Shown one piece after another: positions 8,455 to 15,686 of a DNA stretch of 64,000 bases. The stretch is from the NCBI GenBank assembly GCA_050011535.1, contig JBEKIX010000009.1:1-64000 (forward strand). Reading direction: 5' to 3'. Positions within the stretch are counted from its first letter, which is position 1; every line of letters starts with the position of its first letter. This DNA comes from JAFNAG01 sp050011535 (GTDB lineage: Bacteria > Acidobacteriota > UBA6911). Made by a program: the position numbers and the translations under genes. The notes under the pieces are model-generated. The model was not told the origin of the DNA. It worked only from the letters and a program-made list of their open reading frames with translations, and did not search any database.

Positions 8455-9112
8455 AATCTTCTCGGCGGCCGATGTCGAACCAGAAATCATCGGAATGGTA
8501 TCCGATCACTCTTTCCCCGTATTCCAGAAGGCGAAGCACCAGATCGGGAAAATCCAGATACTCGTCCTGGGCGATGTAACGCAGCACGCTGGGTTCGTAG
8601 ATGTAGACTCCCATGCTGACATCGAACGAATACAGCGGCTTTTCCCTATACGCAGTCAACTCGTGAAGGTCGTTCGTTTCCAGTACTCCCAGATCGATGC
8701 GCACCTCTTTGCGGTGCATCGCGATTGTGAGCGCGGCGTTCGAGACGCGGTGGAATTCATGGAGTGCGCTGTAGTCCAAGGTGGTCAGCACGTCTCCGTT
8801 CATAACCAGGAAAGTGTCATCTAAGCCTGAGATCCGCGCCAGTGGCCCCGCCGTCCCCAGGGGCTGCGACTCGCGCGCATAGCTCAGGTTGAGTCCGGCG
8901 ATATTGCGGTGGCCGTTCTGAAAGTAGGCTTCGATCAGCTCACCCAGATGTCCGACTGACAGGATGATATCCCCGATTCCCTGACGGACGAGTTGCCGGA
9001 CGATGATTTCCAAGATCGGCCGTTCGCCGATCGGAACGAGCGGCTTGGGGAAAATGGTCGTATAGGGAGCCAAGCGCGCTCCTTTCCCTCCCGCAAGTAT
9101 GACCGCCTTCAT
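8399..9112 (-). CDS. Sugar-1-phosphate nucleotidyltransferase
   Basis: 237 residues from the ATG at 9112, preceded by AGGAGG with 6-base spacing; the open frame upstream is not used. The signature LAGGKGARLAPYTTIFPKPL spans residues 6-25, and VMNGDVLTTLDY contains the metal-binding aspartate. The family couples NTP to a hexose or hexosamine 1-phosphate. In legionaminic acid synthesis a related enzyme (PtmE) makes GDP-glucosamine, and similar genes accompany NeuB homologues. There is no C-terminal acetyltransferase domain, unlike GlmU. Confidence 0.85.
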   Translation of the reverse strand: MKAVILAGGKGARLAPYTTIFPKPLVPIGERPILEIIVRQLVRQGIGDIILSVGHLGELIEAYFQNGHRNIAGLNLSYARESQPLGTAGPLARISGLDDTFLVMNGDVLTTLDYSALHEFHRVSNAALTIAMHRKEVRIDLGVLETNDLHELTAYREKPLYSFDVSMGVYIYEPSVLRYIAQDEYLDFPDLVLRLLEYGERVIGYHSDDFWFDIGRREDYELAQQEFETRAASFALD

Positions 9113-9134
9113 GCTGATCCTCCTGTCCTCTAAC

Positions 9135-10196
9135 TCAAGGTCGACGAGTGCCAGCCTGGCCGCGTTCTGCCCGGCCTTGATGATCCGGCATAACCGGAGC
9201 ATTGACATGCTCCATACTCTCCGCCGACGAGCCGCTCGGTGAGAGGAAGAGTGCGGTCTCATAACACGTCATGAGTAAGCCATCCGTAAATCGCCCCAGT
9301 GCCGGCCGTATCTTGCGGCCCAAGCGCATTTCGACGAGCCAGCTGGGAAAATCCGCGCCCGCGGCTATGGTCAGATTGATTCCCCCGGAGAAACGCGGAT
9401 TGACTTCGAACACCGTGCCCGTTTCCTCATGCCACTTGAGTTGGATATTGGCCGGGCCGCGAATCTGCAGAGCCTCGGCAACTCGTACGCCGGCGTCGAT
9501 CAGGGCTGGGCAGTTCCACGTTCGTCCACGATCCGTGACGCCGGAGCGTACCACAAGCCGTTCGCGCGGCACGGCGCTGATGATCCTGCCGCTGAAATCC
9601 GCCAGCACGTCGATGGTAAACTCGCGCCCCGGCAGGTACCGCTGCACAATCGGATCCCGAACATAGTCCAGGAAAAAGCGCAGCTCCTTTTCGCTGCAAA
9701 TGAAATGCGCTCCTACACTCCCTCGTCCGATGCGCGGCTTAAGGAACAGCGGGTAGGCCAGGTTGTTGAAATCGAGCTCATGAGGCAGCCATGTCTCCGG
9801 CACGGGGATGCTTTTTCCCCTTAGGAATTGTACGGTCCTGTGTTTGTCGTTGCAGATAGCTCCCGTTTCAGCATTGGAAACGGCTACGCGCACTCCCATC
9901 TCGAGAAAGGATTCGGCATGGGTCCCGAACAACACAAGCTCGTCGTCAATAGTGGGAATGAGCAGGTGGATGCGTTCTTTGAAGCAGATCGACTTGATGA
10001 TCGGGATATATCGCGTATCCGTAGTGAGCGGAACAAGGTAATGGCGGTCGCTGAAATAAAGACCCGGGCTTAGGGCGTTCGTGTCGGTGGTGATCACGTT
10101 TCCGCGCGCGCCCAGACGCTTGATCGCATCCACGAAACCCTGGATGAGCGGCACTCTCCGGCTTGCGGCAGTAATCAAGATGTTAATCTCACGCAT
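9135..10196 (-). CDS. ATP-grasp carboxylate ligase (carbamoyl-phosphate-synthase/PylC-like)
   Basis: 353 residues from the ATG at 10196, which has GGAG eight bases upstream; the frame continues upstream without signal. ITAASRRVPLIQGF is a pre-ATP-grasp fold. LKPRIGRGSVGAHF is the phosphate-binding glycine-rich loop. EVNPRFSGGINL is the metal-binding motif. Such enzymes join a carboxylate to an amine through an acylphosphate. In a nonulosonic acid operon it could attach an amino acid or other acyl group to the amino sugar, or amidate its carboxylate; this is inference. No ATP-grasp enzyme belongs to the standard Pse or Leg pathways. Confidence 0.82.
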   Translation of the reverse strand: MREINILITAASRRVPLIQGFVDAIKRLGARGNVITTDTNALSPGLYFSDRHYLVPLTTDTRYIPIIKSICFKERIHLLIPTIDDELVLFGTHAESFLEMGVRVAVSNAETGAICNDKHRTVQFLRGKSIPVPETWLPHELDFNNLAYPLFLKPRIGRGSVGAHFICSEKELRFFLDYVRDPIVQRYLPGREFTIDVLADFSGRIISAVPRERLVVRSGVTDRGRTWNCPALIDAGVRVAEALQIRGPANIQLKWHEETGTVFEVNPRFSGGINLTIAAGADFPSWLVEMRLGRKIRPALGRFTDGLLMTCYETALFLSPSGSSAESMEHVNAPVMPDHQGRAERGQAGTRRP

Positions 10197-10236
10197 GGTC
10201 ATGTCTCCTCTGTGATTCAGCAAGCCGCGCGCTGCT

Positions 10237-11343
10237 TCAGCTGCATGCCGTTGCCGAGTGAGTCCGTTGTACGCTCCCAGCTTCATGCCGGTCGGGCATC
10301 AGAAGATCAGACCAGCCCAGGATGCTGTCTTTCGCAAGACGCCTTCGTGCTTGCGAGCCCGTAACCAGATCGATTTCACGCGGGTCGATGCCGCCGCCGG
10401 GACGTTTGCAGGTGACCATCCAGGGTTGGATCGTCTCATGCATGGGAATATCCACTGCCGCCACGACGCTGCGTCGGCTTGCAAGCCGGCTTTGTTCTTC
10501 CTTCTTCGTCGGATGCTTGCACCCGTTGCCCAAGCTGGCTTCAACGACTGCCAGCTGCCTCACCAGCTCGCGCAGTTCCTCGGGTTCCATACTCAGCTTG
10601 TGATCGGGGCCTCGAGCATTTCGGTCCAGAGTAAAGTGCTTCTCCAACACCTTGGCTCCCAGGGCCGCCGCAACCAACGCACAAAGCACCCCTTCACTGT
10701 GGTCTGAAAATCCCACTGGCATGCCGAAACGATCGCGCAGAGACTGAATGGCTTTCAGATTCAACGAATCAGGCGAAGCAGGGTAGCTGGACACACAATG
10801 GAGCAACACGATGTCTTGCGCACCCCACAATTCCATGGTGTTTACCGCCTCCTCGACTTCGCTCATATGCGACATGCCGGTTGATAGAAGAAGAGGCTTC
10901 TTTTTTTGCGCGAGGTGGCGCAAAAGCGGCAGGTGGGTAATATCCGACGATGCAATTTTGAATGCCGGGACACCGAGATCGTCCAAAAAGTCGGCGCTTT
11001 CTTCGTCGAAAGGAGTAGAGAGGAACAGCACACCTCGGCGATCCGCGTGGGATTTCAGGGTACGGTGATCCTGCCAGGAGAGTTCCAGCCGGCGAAACAT
11101 CTCGTAGGCAGATTCTTCTCCCTCTCCCTGCTGCGCGAGTTTGCCGCTTGCCGGCACCATGAGCCGGTCGGCACGGAACGTCTGAAACTTGACCGCATCT
11201 GCGCCGCATTCCGCCGCGGCGTCAATCAGCTTCAGAGCACGATCGACACTGCCGTCATGGTTGATGCCGATCTCTGCGATCACAAAGATCTTGGAGGAAG
11301 CTCCGATGAGCTTGCCTCCCAACAGGACATCATGCTGCTTCAT
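10237..11343 (-). CDS. pseI: Nonulosonic acid synthase (NeuB/PseI/SpsE family)
   Basis: 368 residues. The N-terminal TIM barrel begins with IFVIAEIGINHDGS and includes DAVKFQTF, FKIASSD, LLSTGMS and VGFSDHS, all signature elements of the family. The C-terminal SAF (antifreeze-like) domain begins near RRSVVAAVDIPM. The enzyme condenses phosphoenolpyruvate with a six-carbon amino sugar to give a nine-carbon acid. The start ATG at 11343 has GAGG six bases upstream and overlaps the HAD gene by 14 bases. Whether the product is pseudaminic, legionaminic or another acid cannot be decided here; the PseG-like neighbour favours pseudaminic-type. Confidence 0.9.
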   Translation of the reverse strand: MKQHDVLLGGKLIGASSKIFVIAEIGINHDGSVDRALKLIDAAAECGADAVKFQTFRADRLMVPASGKLAQQGEGEESAYEMFRRLELSWQDHRTLKSHADRRGVLFLSTPFDEESADFLDDLGVPAFKIASSDITHLPLLRHLAQKKKPLLLSTGMSHMSEVEEAVNTMELWGAQDIVLLHCVSSYPASPDSLNLKAIQSLRDRFGMPVGFSDHSEGVLCALVAAALGAKVLEKHFTLDRNARGPDHKLSMEPEELRELVRQLAVVEASLGNGCKHPTKKEEQSRLASRRSVVAAVDIPMHETIQPWMVTCKRPGGGIDPREIDLVTGSQARRRLAKDSILGWSDLLMPDRHEAGSVQRTHSATACS

Positions 11344-12016
11344 TTTGATCCTCGAGCTTTCTCAAAACCTCGGGCAATTGAAAAAGAGAATCGACGACAA
11401 AATCCGCCCCCCCCCTTCGCCCTCCGCCATGCTGGAGGAGTGGGCTCTGCACCTGAACGCATCGCATGCCTACTCCTCGCGCGCCGAGGCAGTCTTTTTC
11501 CCAGTTGTCGCCAATGAAAAGAGCTTCATCCGGCTGGACCTGAAGACAAGCCATTTGCAGGCAAAAGGAGTAGGGGTGCGGCTTTTCCTTTTCCTTACCG
11601 TACTCCCACGTGCAGATAATGCTGTCCACGATTTCTTCCAGGCCGAGTGCCGCGCACTTGGCTCTCTGGACCGGCGGCACGCCGTCGGTGATGATTCCGA
11701 GTCGATAAGCCGAACGCAATTCCCTCAAGAGGTCGTCGTACCCCGGAAAGAGGCGTATGTTCGGCTTGTGTTGGCGATACACACTGACAAGTTCCTCCAC
11801 CCGGACGCTTTCGCAACGGCAGTGATTCAGGGCGGCCGGCAGGACATTGCGTCTTCCTTCACGCGTCCACAGCGCCATTATTGTCCGTTCGATATCCTCC
11901 TCAGGCATGCCGGATGTGGCGGAAAGATGTTTCGCCACCGCGCGGTAGCCGCTGGCCACGAACTCATGCTCCGGATACAACGTGTCATCCAGATCGAAAA
12001 TCAGTGCACGTATCAT
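11330..12016 (-). CDS. HAD-superfamily hydrolase
   Basis: 228 residues from the ATG at 12016, with GGAG five bases upstream. The nucleophile motif LIFDLDDTLYPE is at residues 5-16, the second motif is GIITDG, then a lysine region KPHPYSF and the metal motif FIGDNWEKD. This is a complete catalytic set for a phosphatase of the HAD-IA group. Its ATG overlaps the stop of the PseG-like gene as ATGA. A phosphatase inside a NeuB operon could remove phosphate from a phosphorylated nine-carbon acid, or act on the precursor; the standard Pse pathway has no such step. Confidence 0.83.
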   Translation of the reverse strand: MIRALIFDLDDTLYPEHEFVASGYRAVAKHLSATSGMPEEDIERTIMALWTREGRRNVLPAALNHCRCESVRVEELVSVYRQHKPNIRLFPGYDDLLRELRSAYRLGIITDGVPPVQRAKCAALGLEEIVDSIICTWEYGKEKEKPHPYSFCLQMACLQVQPDEALFIGDNWEKDCLGARGVGMRCVQVQSPLLQHGGGRRGGADFVVDSLFQLPEVLRKLEDQNEAA

Positions 12017-13212
12017 CCGATCTCCGAAATTCGATGAATGCCGCCGCAAAACCGACGGCGACGCATCACTGCAAAAGGTGAAACACCGTCATTCAACCGA
12101 TGGTCTTCAGCAAAAGGGATATCATTCCGAAAAAGCCGCGTGCCGTCCGGACTGCAGCTGGCTCCGTCTATCAGTGAGCGCAGAATGCGGGCTACTCGAA
12201 GCGAGCCGCGGCCGTCCACCAGACCGCGACCACACGCGGACAGCTTCCGCCTGAGTTCGGGACTGCCATTCAGATGTACAAAGCGCTCAAGGACGTCCCT
12301 GCTCCTCAATAGCGCTCCGCCTCCCAATTCCAGGCAAGCGCCGGCGGCGGCTAAGGCTGAAACGGCGGCCTGCTGGTGGCAGTCGTAGGAGAGGGCACAA
12401 ACGGGTGTGCCCACGGCGAGCGCTTCATATGCCGAAAGGCCGCCGGCTGAGATCACGAGGTCCGCCTGAAACATCAGACGAATTGCGTCTTCATCCGGAG
12501 CGATCCAGCGAAAACGAAGAGGAAGCCTGTAATTGCGTGCGACCTCCTCCTGCCCCCAGGAACAGAATCCCGGAAAGCCTGTCACCTCCAATCGCGTCTC
12601 GGCCGCGCGCAGGCCTTCGAGAACCCGAGGGAAAAAGCGGCTTCCATCGCCTCCACCCAGATTGACCGCGACCTTCTGAATGCGCTCCCTGATCGGCTTG
12701 GGCTGGCGGTGAAATCGCGCACACGCGTCGTCGAGGACCAGATAGGCAGGGCCTGTAAAACAGTCAGCGCAATTCGCAGGGAAACGGGACGTGTCAAATC
12801 CGATGCTGCCGTCAATGATCACGTCAGAGGATAGCGGCGCAAGCCCCAGATCGTGAATGCTGGCAACGGGCACGGCATGCCTGCGCGCTTCATCAACAAG
12901 AAGATTCAGACCCCTTTTGTGCCGAGTGTCAATGAGCAGCGCGGCAGGAGGCTCGATAGGAAGCCAAGGCTTCCGGGGCAAGAAATTGAACTGCTGGAAT
13001 TCGCTGGCCGCGACCTGCTCCTTCGACCCGTGATCCTCGGGGTCGAGCAGAAATACTGCGTCTGCCACCGAGCGGAGGTGCTCCGCCAGAATGAGGGTTC
13101 TCCTCAAATGGCCGAACCCGGAACCAGGCCCAGCCACAGTCCGAATCCAGAAGGATTTTCGAGCCTGATGGGTGCGCCCGAGCGTCAATCTTTTGGCGCT
13201 GCTCTCGATCAT
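12013..13212 (-). CDS. pseG: PseG/SpsG-type UDP-sugar hydrolase
   Basis: 399 residues with a GT-B fold pattern: GSGFGHLRRTL near the N-terminus (PseG members have a GxGHxxR signature with the catalytic histidine), LLIDTRHKR, IHDLG and SAGGLSAYEALAVGTPV. PseG releases UDP from UDP-2,4-diacetamido-2,4,6-trideoxy-altropyranose so the sugar can enter the PseI reaction. It is longer than typical PseG (about 280-340), with an N-terminal extension and an Arg-rich tail. ATGA overlaps exist at both ends, with orf215 upstream and the HAD gene downstream. Confidence 0.78.
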   Translation of the reverse strand: MIESSAKRLTLGRTHQARKSFWIRTVAGPGSGFGHLRRTLILAEHLRSVADAVFLLDPEDHGSKEQVAASEFQQFNFLPRKPWLPIEPPAALLIDTRHKRGLNLLVDEARRHAVPVASIHDLGLAPLSSDVIIDGSIGFDTSRFPANCADCFTGPAYLVLDDACARFHRQPKPIRERIQKVAVNLGGGDGSRFFPRVLEGLRAAETRLEVTGFPGFCSWGQEEVARNYRLPLRFRWIAPDEDAIRLMFQADLVISAGGLSAYEALAVGTPVCALSYDCHQQAAVSALAAAGACLELGGGALLRSRDVLERFVHLNGSPELRRKLSACGRGLVDGRGSLRVARILRSLIDGASCSPDGTRLFRNDIPFAEDHRLNDGVSPFAVMRRRRFCGGIHRISEIG

Positions 13213-13856
13213 TTGACGTACCTTTGACTGTTGCTCCCTTCCGACAGGATCCTGCCTCGGATCGCGGTGAATATCTCCTTGGATCCCTGAATCAAGGGGG
13301 TGATCTCGTATTCCAGCAGGTCAGCCATGAGCCCGAAATCCATCTTTTCGTGCGCTTCGATGAGCGCCTTAAGGGCAGAGGTCAATTTGGCATGGTGCGC
13401 TCCCGCAAGTGCGCCACCAGCCTCGCCGGCATCGAGAGGGACATGAAACGTCTGGGCAAGCCGGTCAATGAGCAGGTTTATCCAGTAAAAACCTTCGTAA
13501 AACTGCTTCAGGTTTTCGAAGGTGCTCGCGTCGATGGAGTTCCGAAAACTATTGGCAAGCACTGGAGTTGTCGCTTCCACACGATCGAGGTAGGCAATCG
13601 CTTCCTGGATCGAATCGAGGGCAACCTCCTGGAGAGTTCCGGTGAAGATTTCAATCTTCTCTTTGTTGGCAATGCAATCCGGCAAGGAATGCGTATTCCC
13701 GTCGGGGATCAAGGGGTGCCCGTCAATCTGGATTTGTCGAATGATCGCGTCACCGTTGATGTGATCCCTTTCAACGAGTCTGATGACTTGATCCAACGAA
13801 TTGAGGTCTTGAGGGATTGCTGCGACCTCCTGTTTATCAACGTAGAGTCGTGTCAT
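13209..13856 (-). CDS. Uncharacterised protein heading the sugar operon (orf215)
   Basis: 215 residues, no signal peptide or membrane segment. I do not recognise a named domain. The first 80 residues look strand-rich and may form a small ubiquitin-like or FHA-like fold (LYVDKQEVAAIP, QIQIDGHPL). The remainder is predicted helical, with ENLKQFYEGFYWINLLIDRL and LIEAHEKMDFGLMADLLEYE. The helical tail resembles in style the helical bundles of flagellar chaperones. It is first in an eight-gene operon behind a sigma-54-type promoter and overlaps the PseG-like gene by ATGA, so it is firmly tied to flagellin glycosylation or flagellin handling. Function unknown. Confidence 0.7.
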   Translation of the reverse strand: MTRLYVDKQEVAAIPQDLNSLDQVIRLVERDHINGDAIIRQIQIDGHPLIPDGNTHSLPDCIANKEKIEIFTGTLQEVALDSIQEAIAYLDRVEATTPVLANSFRNSIDASTFENLKQFYEGFYWINLLIDRLAQTFHVPLDAGEAGGALAGAHHAKLTSALKALIEAHEKMDFGLMADLLEYEITPLIQGSKEIFTAIRGRILSEGSNSQRYVK

Positions 13857-13907
13857 GGTTCTCCCTTACAGGCGGACCCAGCAATTCATCCGCCCGCAAT
13901 AGTCATA

Positions 13908-13923
13908 CGCAAATTTCGGGCCA
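13908..13923 (-). promoter_or_regulatory. Sigma-54 promoter of the sugar operon
   Basis: Minus strand TGGCCC-GAAAT-TTGCG with GG and GC exactly 10 bases apart. The predicted transcript starts about 40 bases before the ATG at 13856. The -24 box deviates from TGGCAC at one position. Confidence 0.6.
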
Positions 13924-13964
13924 GAAACACGTATGCGGTATTTCGCGGTCATAAAAGTTCGAGA

Positions 13965-13992
13965 TAAAGCGTCGGCAGCAGGATGACGATAG
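13965..13992 (+). promoter_or_regulatory. Sigma-28-like promoter upstream of an intrinsic terminator
   Basis: TAAAGCGT, 12 bases, GACGATAG. It is a better -35 match than the second site at 14101-14128, yet it lies upstream of the terminator at 14028-14062 and about 250 bases from the flagellin start. It could give a short RNA or an attenuated long flagellin leader. Confidence 0.5.
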
Positions 13993-13999
13993 AGTGTGC

Positions 14000-14062
14000 G
14001 GCGCACAACACGAGGGGCTGTCCGGAAGGCGGGTTCGACGGTGGATCGGACCCGCCTTTTTT
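14000..14062 (+). ncRNA. Possible short RNA between flagellin promoter-like site and terminator
   Basis: If the sigma-28-like site at 13965-13992 is active, a transcript of about 60 bases would end at the strong terminator. It contains three GGA triplets, one in the terminator loop, a feature of CsrA-binding RNAs. There is no direct evidence that it is made. Confidence 0.25.
14028..14062 (+). terminator. Strong intrinsic terminator ahead of flagellin
   Basis: An 11-bp stem (GGCGGGTTCGA paired with TCGGACCCGCC, one T-G wobble), 7-base loop CGGTGGA, then six T on the plus strand. No plus-strand gene ends here, so it must act on a transcript that begins in the preceding 170 bases. Confidence 0.75.
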
Positions 14063-14100
14063 CTAAAGCAGGGACCGAATTAAAATCCGTGCGATTGAAC

Positions 14101-14128
14101 TAATCCAAATGGGGACCTGGGACGATAA
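14101..14128 (+). promoter_or_regulatory. Sigma-28-like promoter of flagellin
   Basis: TAATCCAA, 12 bases, GACGATAA. The -10 element is strong and the -35 element weak. It lies downstream of the terminator, giving a leader of about 110 bases before the ATG at 14248. The same GACGATAA occurs before flaG. Confidence 0.55.
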
Positions 14129-14225
14129 GTATCGCCAGAGCGTTCGGACTGGGATTCCAGGCCGGTCGCCGAGTGGGCTTGTGCAAGAGCCTTGTCTGAT
14201 AAGGGTATGGATATCTAACGAATTC

Positions 14226-14243
14226 GAATTCAAGGAGGAATTC
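14226..14243 (+). promoter_or_regulatory. Leader hairpin exposing the flagellin Shine-Dalgarno in an ANGGAN loop (likely CsrA site)
   Basis: GAATTC pairs with GAATTC around the hexaloop AAGGAG (14232-14237), which contains the ribosome binding site of flagellin. The loop fits the CsrA consensus ANGGAN. A second copy of GAATTC at 14220-14225 offers an alternative pairing. csrA and fliW are encoded at 20.0-20.8 kb. In Bacillus, CsrA bound at the equivalent place represses flagellin translation and FliW relieves it. Confidence 0.6.
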
Positions 14244-14247
14244 ACCC

Positions 14248-15099
14248 ATGGCAATGAGTATTCTCAACAACATTGCTGGCTTAAATGCGCAGAACCAGCT
14301 GAATATCAACAACGTCAACCTCAACACTACCTTGCTTCGCCTTTCTTCCGGCAAGCGCATCAATTCAGGGGCGGACGATCCGGCGGGTTTGGGCATTGCA
14401 AGCAGCTTAAAAGCGAACGCCTTGGCGCTCAACCAGGCGACCCAAAACGCCAATGATGGCATTTCGGTTGCGCAGATCGCTGATGGCGCGCTGAGTCAAA
14501 TAAGCAATCTCCTGACAAGTGGTTTCACCCTGGCGGAAGAAGCGGCAACCGACACGGTCGATTCCAATGGCAGGACTGCACTTAACAATCAGCTGACATC
14601 CATCAAAACTGAAATCCAGCGCATTGCAGCCCAGACCAATTATAACGGGGTGTCGATTTTCTCTACCACGGCAACCAGCAAGCTGAACGGGGCACTGCAT
14701 GTCTTTGTCGGCGACACGGCGGCTGCGAGCTCGATTTCGGTTACGATCGCCACCATTACGGCTACCAGCGTGGGGGGCCAGGATATTTCAGGCACCGACC
14801 TGGGAACATCCAAGGATACTGCCGCCGCGGCCATCCAAACTCTCAAGACTGCGCTGTCCGGCATCGCCACCAGCCGGGCCGCCGTCGGCGCTGGAATCAA
14901 CCAGCTGCAGTCAGCCGTGTCCGTGCTCCAGACTACGGCTCAGAACACGACCGCAGCCGAATCCAACATCGAAGATGCCAATATGGCCCAGGAAATCTCA
15001 AACATGACCAAGTATCAGATCCTGGCCCAAACCGGCATCGCTGCTCTGACCCAGGCCAATTCGACCGCTCAGAACGTGCTCACACTGCTCAAAGGGTAG
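14248..15099 (+). CDS. fliC: Flagellin
   Basis: 283 residues. The conserved N-terminal D0/D1 region has LRLSSGKRINSG and DDPAGLGIAS. The C-terminal D1/D0 part has ESNIEDANMAQEI and ends in AQNVLTLLKG. The middle is short and Thr/Ser/Ala-rich, so the D2/D3 outer domains are nearly absent; the Ser/Thr content offers sites for O-glycosylation by the Maf protein. It forms the filament after export by the flagellar secretion system. AGGAGG sits 8 bases before the ATG, inside the leader hairpin. A sigma-28-like promoter precedes it and a terminator follows, so it is probably transcribed mostly alone. Confidence 0.97.
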   Translation: MAMSILNNIAGLNAQNQLNINNVNLNTTLLRLSSGKRINSGADDPAGLGIASSLKANALALNQATQNANDGISVAQIADGALSQISNLLTSGFTLAEEAATDTVDSNGRTALNNQLTSIKTEIQRIAAQTNYNGVSIFSTTATSKLNGALHVFVGDTAAASSISVTIATITATSVGGQDISGTDLGTSKDTAAAAIQTLKTALSGIATSRAAVGAGINQLQSAVSVLQTTAQNTTAAESNIEDANMAQEISNMTKYQILAQTGIAALTQANSTAQNVLTLLKG

Positions 15100-15126
15100 T
15101 TTTCAGCCAGGCCCTGTTGAAGCCAT

Positions 15127-15160
15127 GGGCGCGTCGCTCTAATGCGGCGCGCCCGCTTTT
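15127..15160 (+). terminator. Intrinsic terminator after flagellin
   Basis: GGGCGCGTCGC pairs with GCGGCGCGCCC (11 bp with one T-G wobble) around TCTAAT, followed by GC and four T, then CTTT. It is 27 bases after the flagellin stop. Confidence 0.8.
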
Positions 15161-15174
15161 CTTTCGTGTTTGTC

Positions 15175-15202
15175 TTATAGTGCTCTGTTGTCCGGACGAT
15201 AA
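15175..15202 (+). promoter_or_regulatory. Sigma-28-like promoter of flaG-fliD-fliS operon
   Basis: TTATAGTG, 12 bases, GACGATAA. The -10 box is identical to that before flagellin; the -35 is weaker. The transcript would start near 15209, after the flagellin terminator and about 70 bases before flaG. Confidence 0.5.
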
Positions 15203-15277
15203 GGTACGGAGAAGCCCGGTTGGGTTTGCAGTCCGAGCATTCTTACGCTGGTCACGCGCTCGGAGAGGAGGATGGCA

Positions 15278-15667
15278 ATGGCAGTGGATATCAGTCAGAT
15301 TGCCGGGGCCGCGACGGATCTCCTTTCTTCATCTACTTACATGTCTTCAGCCAGCGCAGGACCGCGTCGCCCCGATCCAGAGGAGACTCCTAGCATTTCC
15401 GCCGCAAGCAATAAGGAAGGCGAGCCGGCCCAGGAGGGCAGGTCGGATGCAAAGACCTACCTGATGGATCTGCTGCAACGCGCCCAAGACGTCGAGCTCG
15501 GCAAGGACACCACCTATTCCTTCGAACGCAGCGATAAGGACGGCAAGGTGTATATTTCGGTCAAAGATAAACGCACCGGTGGAGAGCTCTACCGAATTCC
15601 CAAGCACTACCTCACAGACGTAGATCTGCAAAACAAACAGCGCCACCAGGTCGACGTTCGGATCTGA
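15278..15667 (+). CDS. flaG: FlaG-family flagellar protein
   Basis: 129 residues from the ATG at 15278, which has AGGAGG six bases upstream; the ATG at 15272 touches the Shine-Dalgarno sequence. The N-terminal half is low-complexity. The C-terminal half carries the FlaG domain: LGKDTTYSFERSDKDGK, VYISVKDKRTGGELYRIP. FlaG proteins affect filament length and usually sit between flagellin and fliD, as here. Confidence 0.88.
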   Translation: MAVDISQIAGAATDLLSSSTYMSSASAGPRRPDPEETPSISAASNKEGEPAQEGRSDAKTYLMDLLQRAQDVELGKDTTYSFERSDKDGKVYISVKDKRTGGELYRIPKHYLTDVDLQNKQRHQVDVRI

Positions 15668-15686
15668 ACGAAAGCGAGCAGGTTCC

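Noticed and set aside
13224..13967. 247-residue open frame on the plus strand across orf215
   Set aside because: It mirrors orf215, which has ATGA coupling to pseG and a sigma-54 site; the plus frame has no ribosome binding site.
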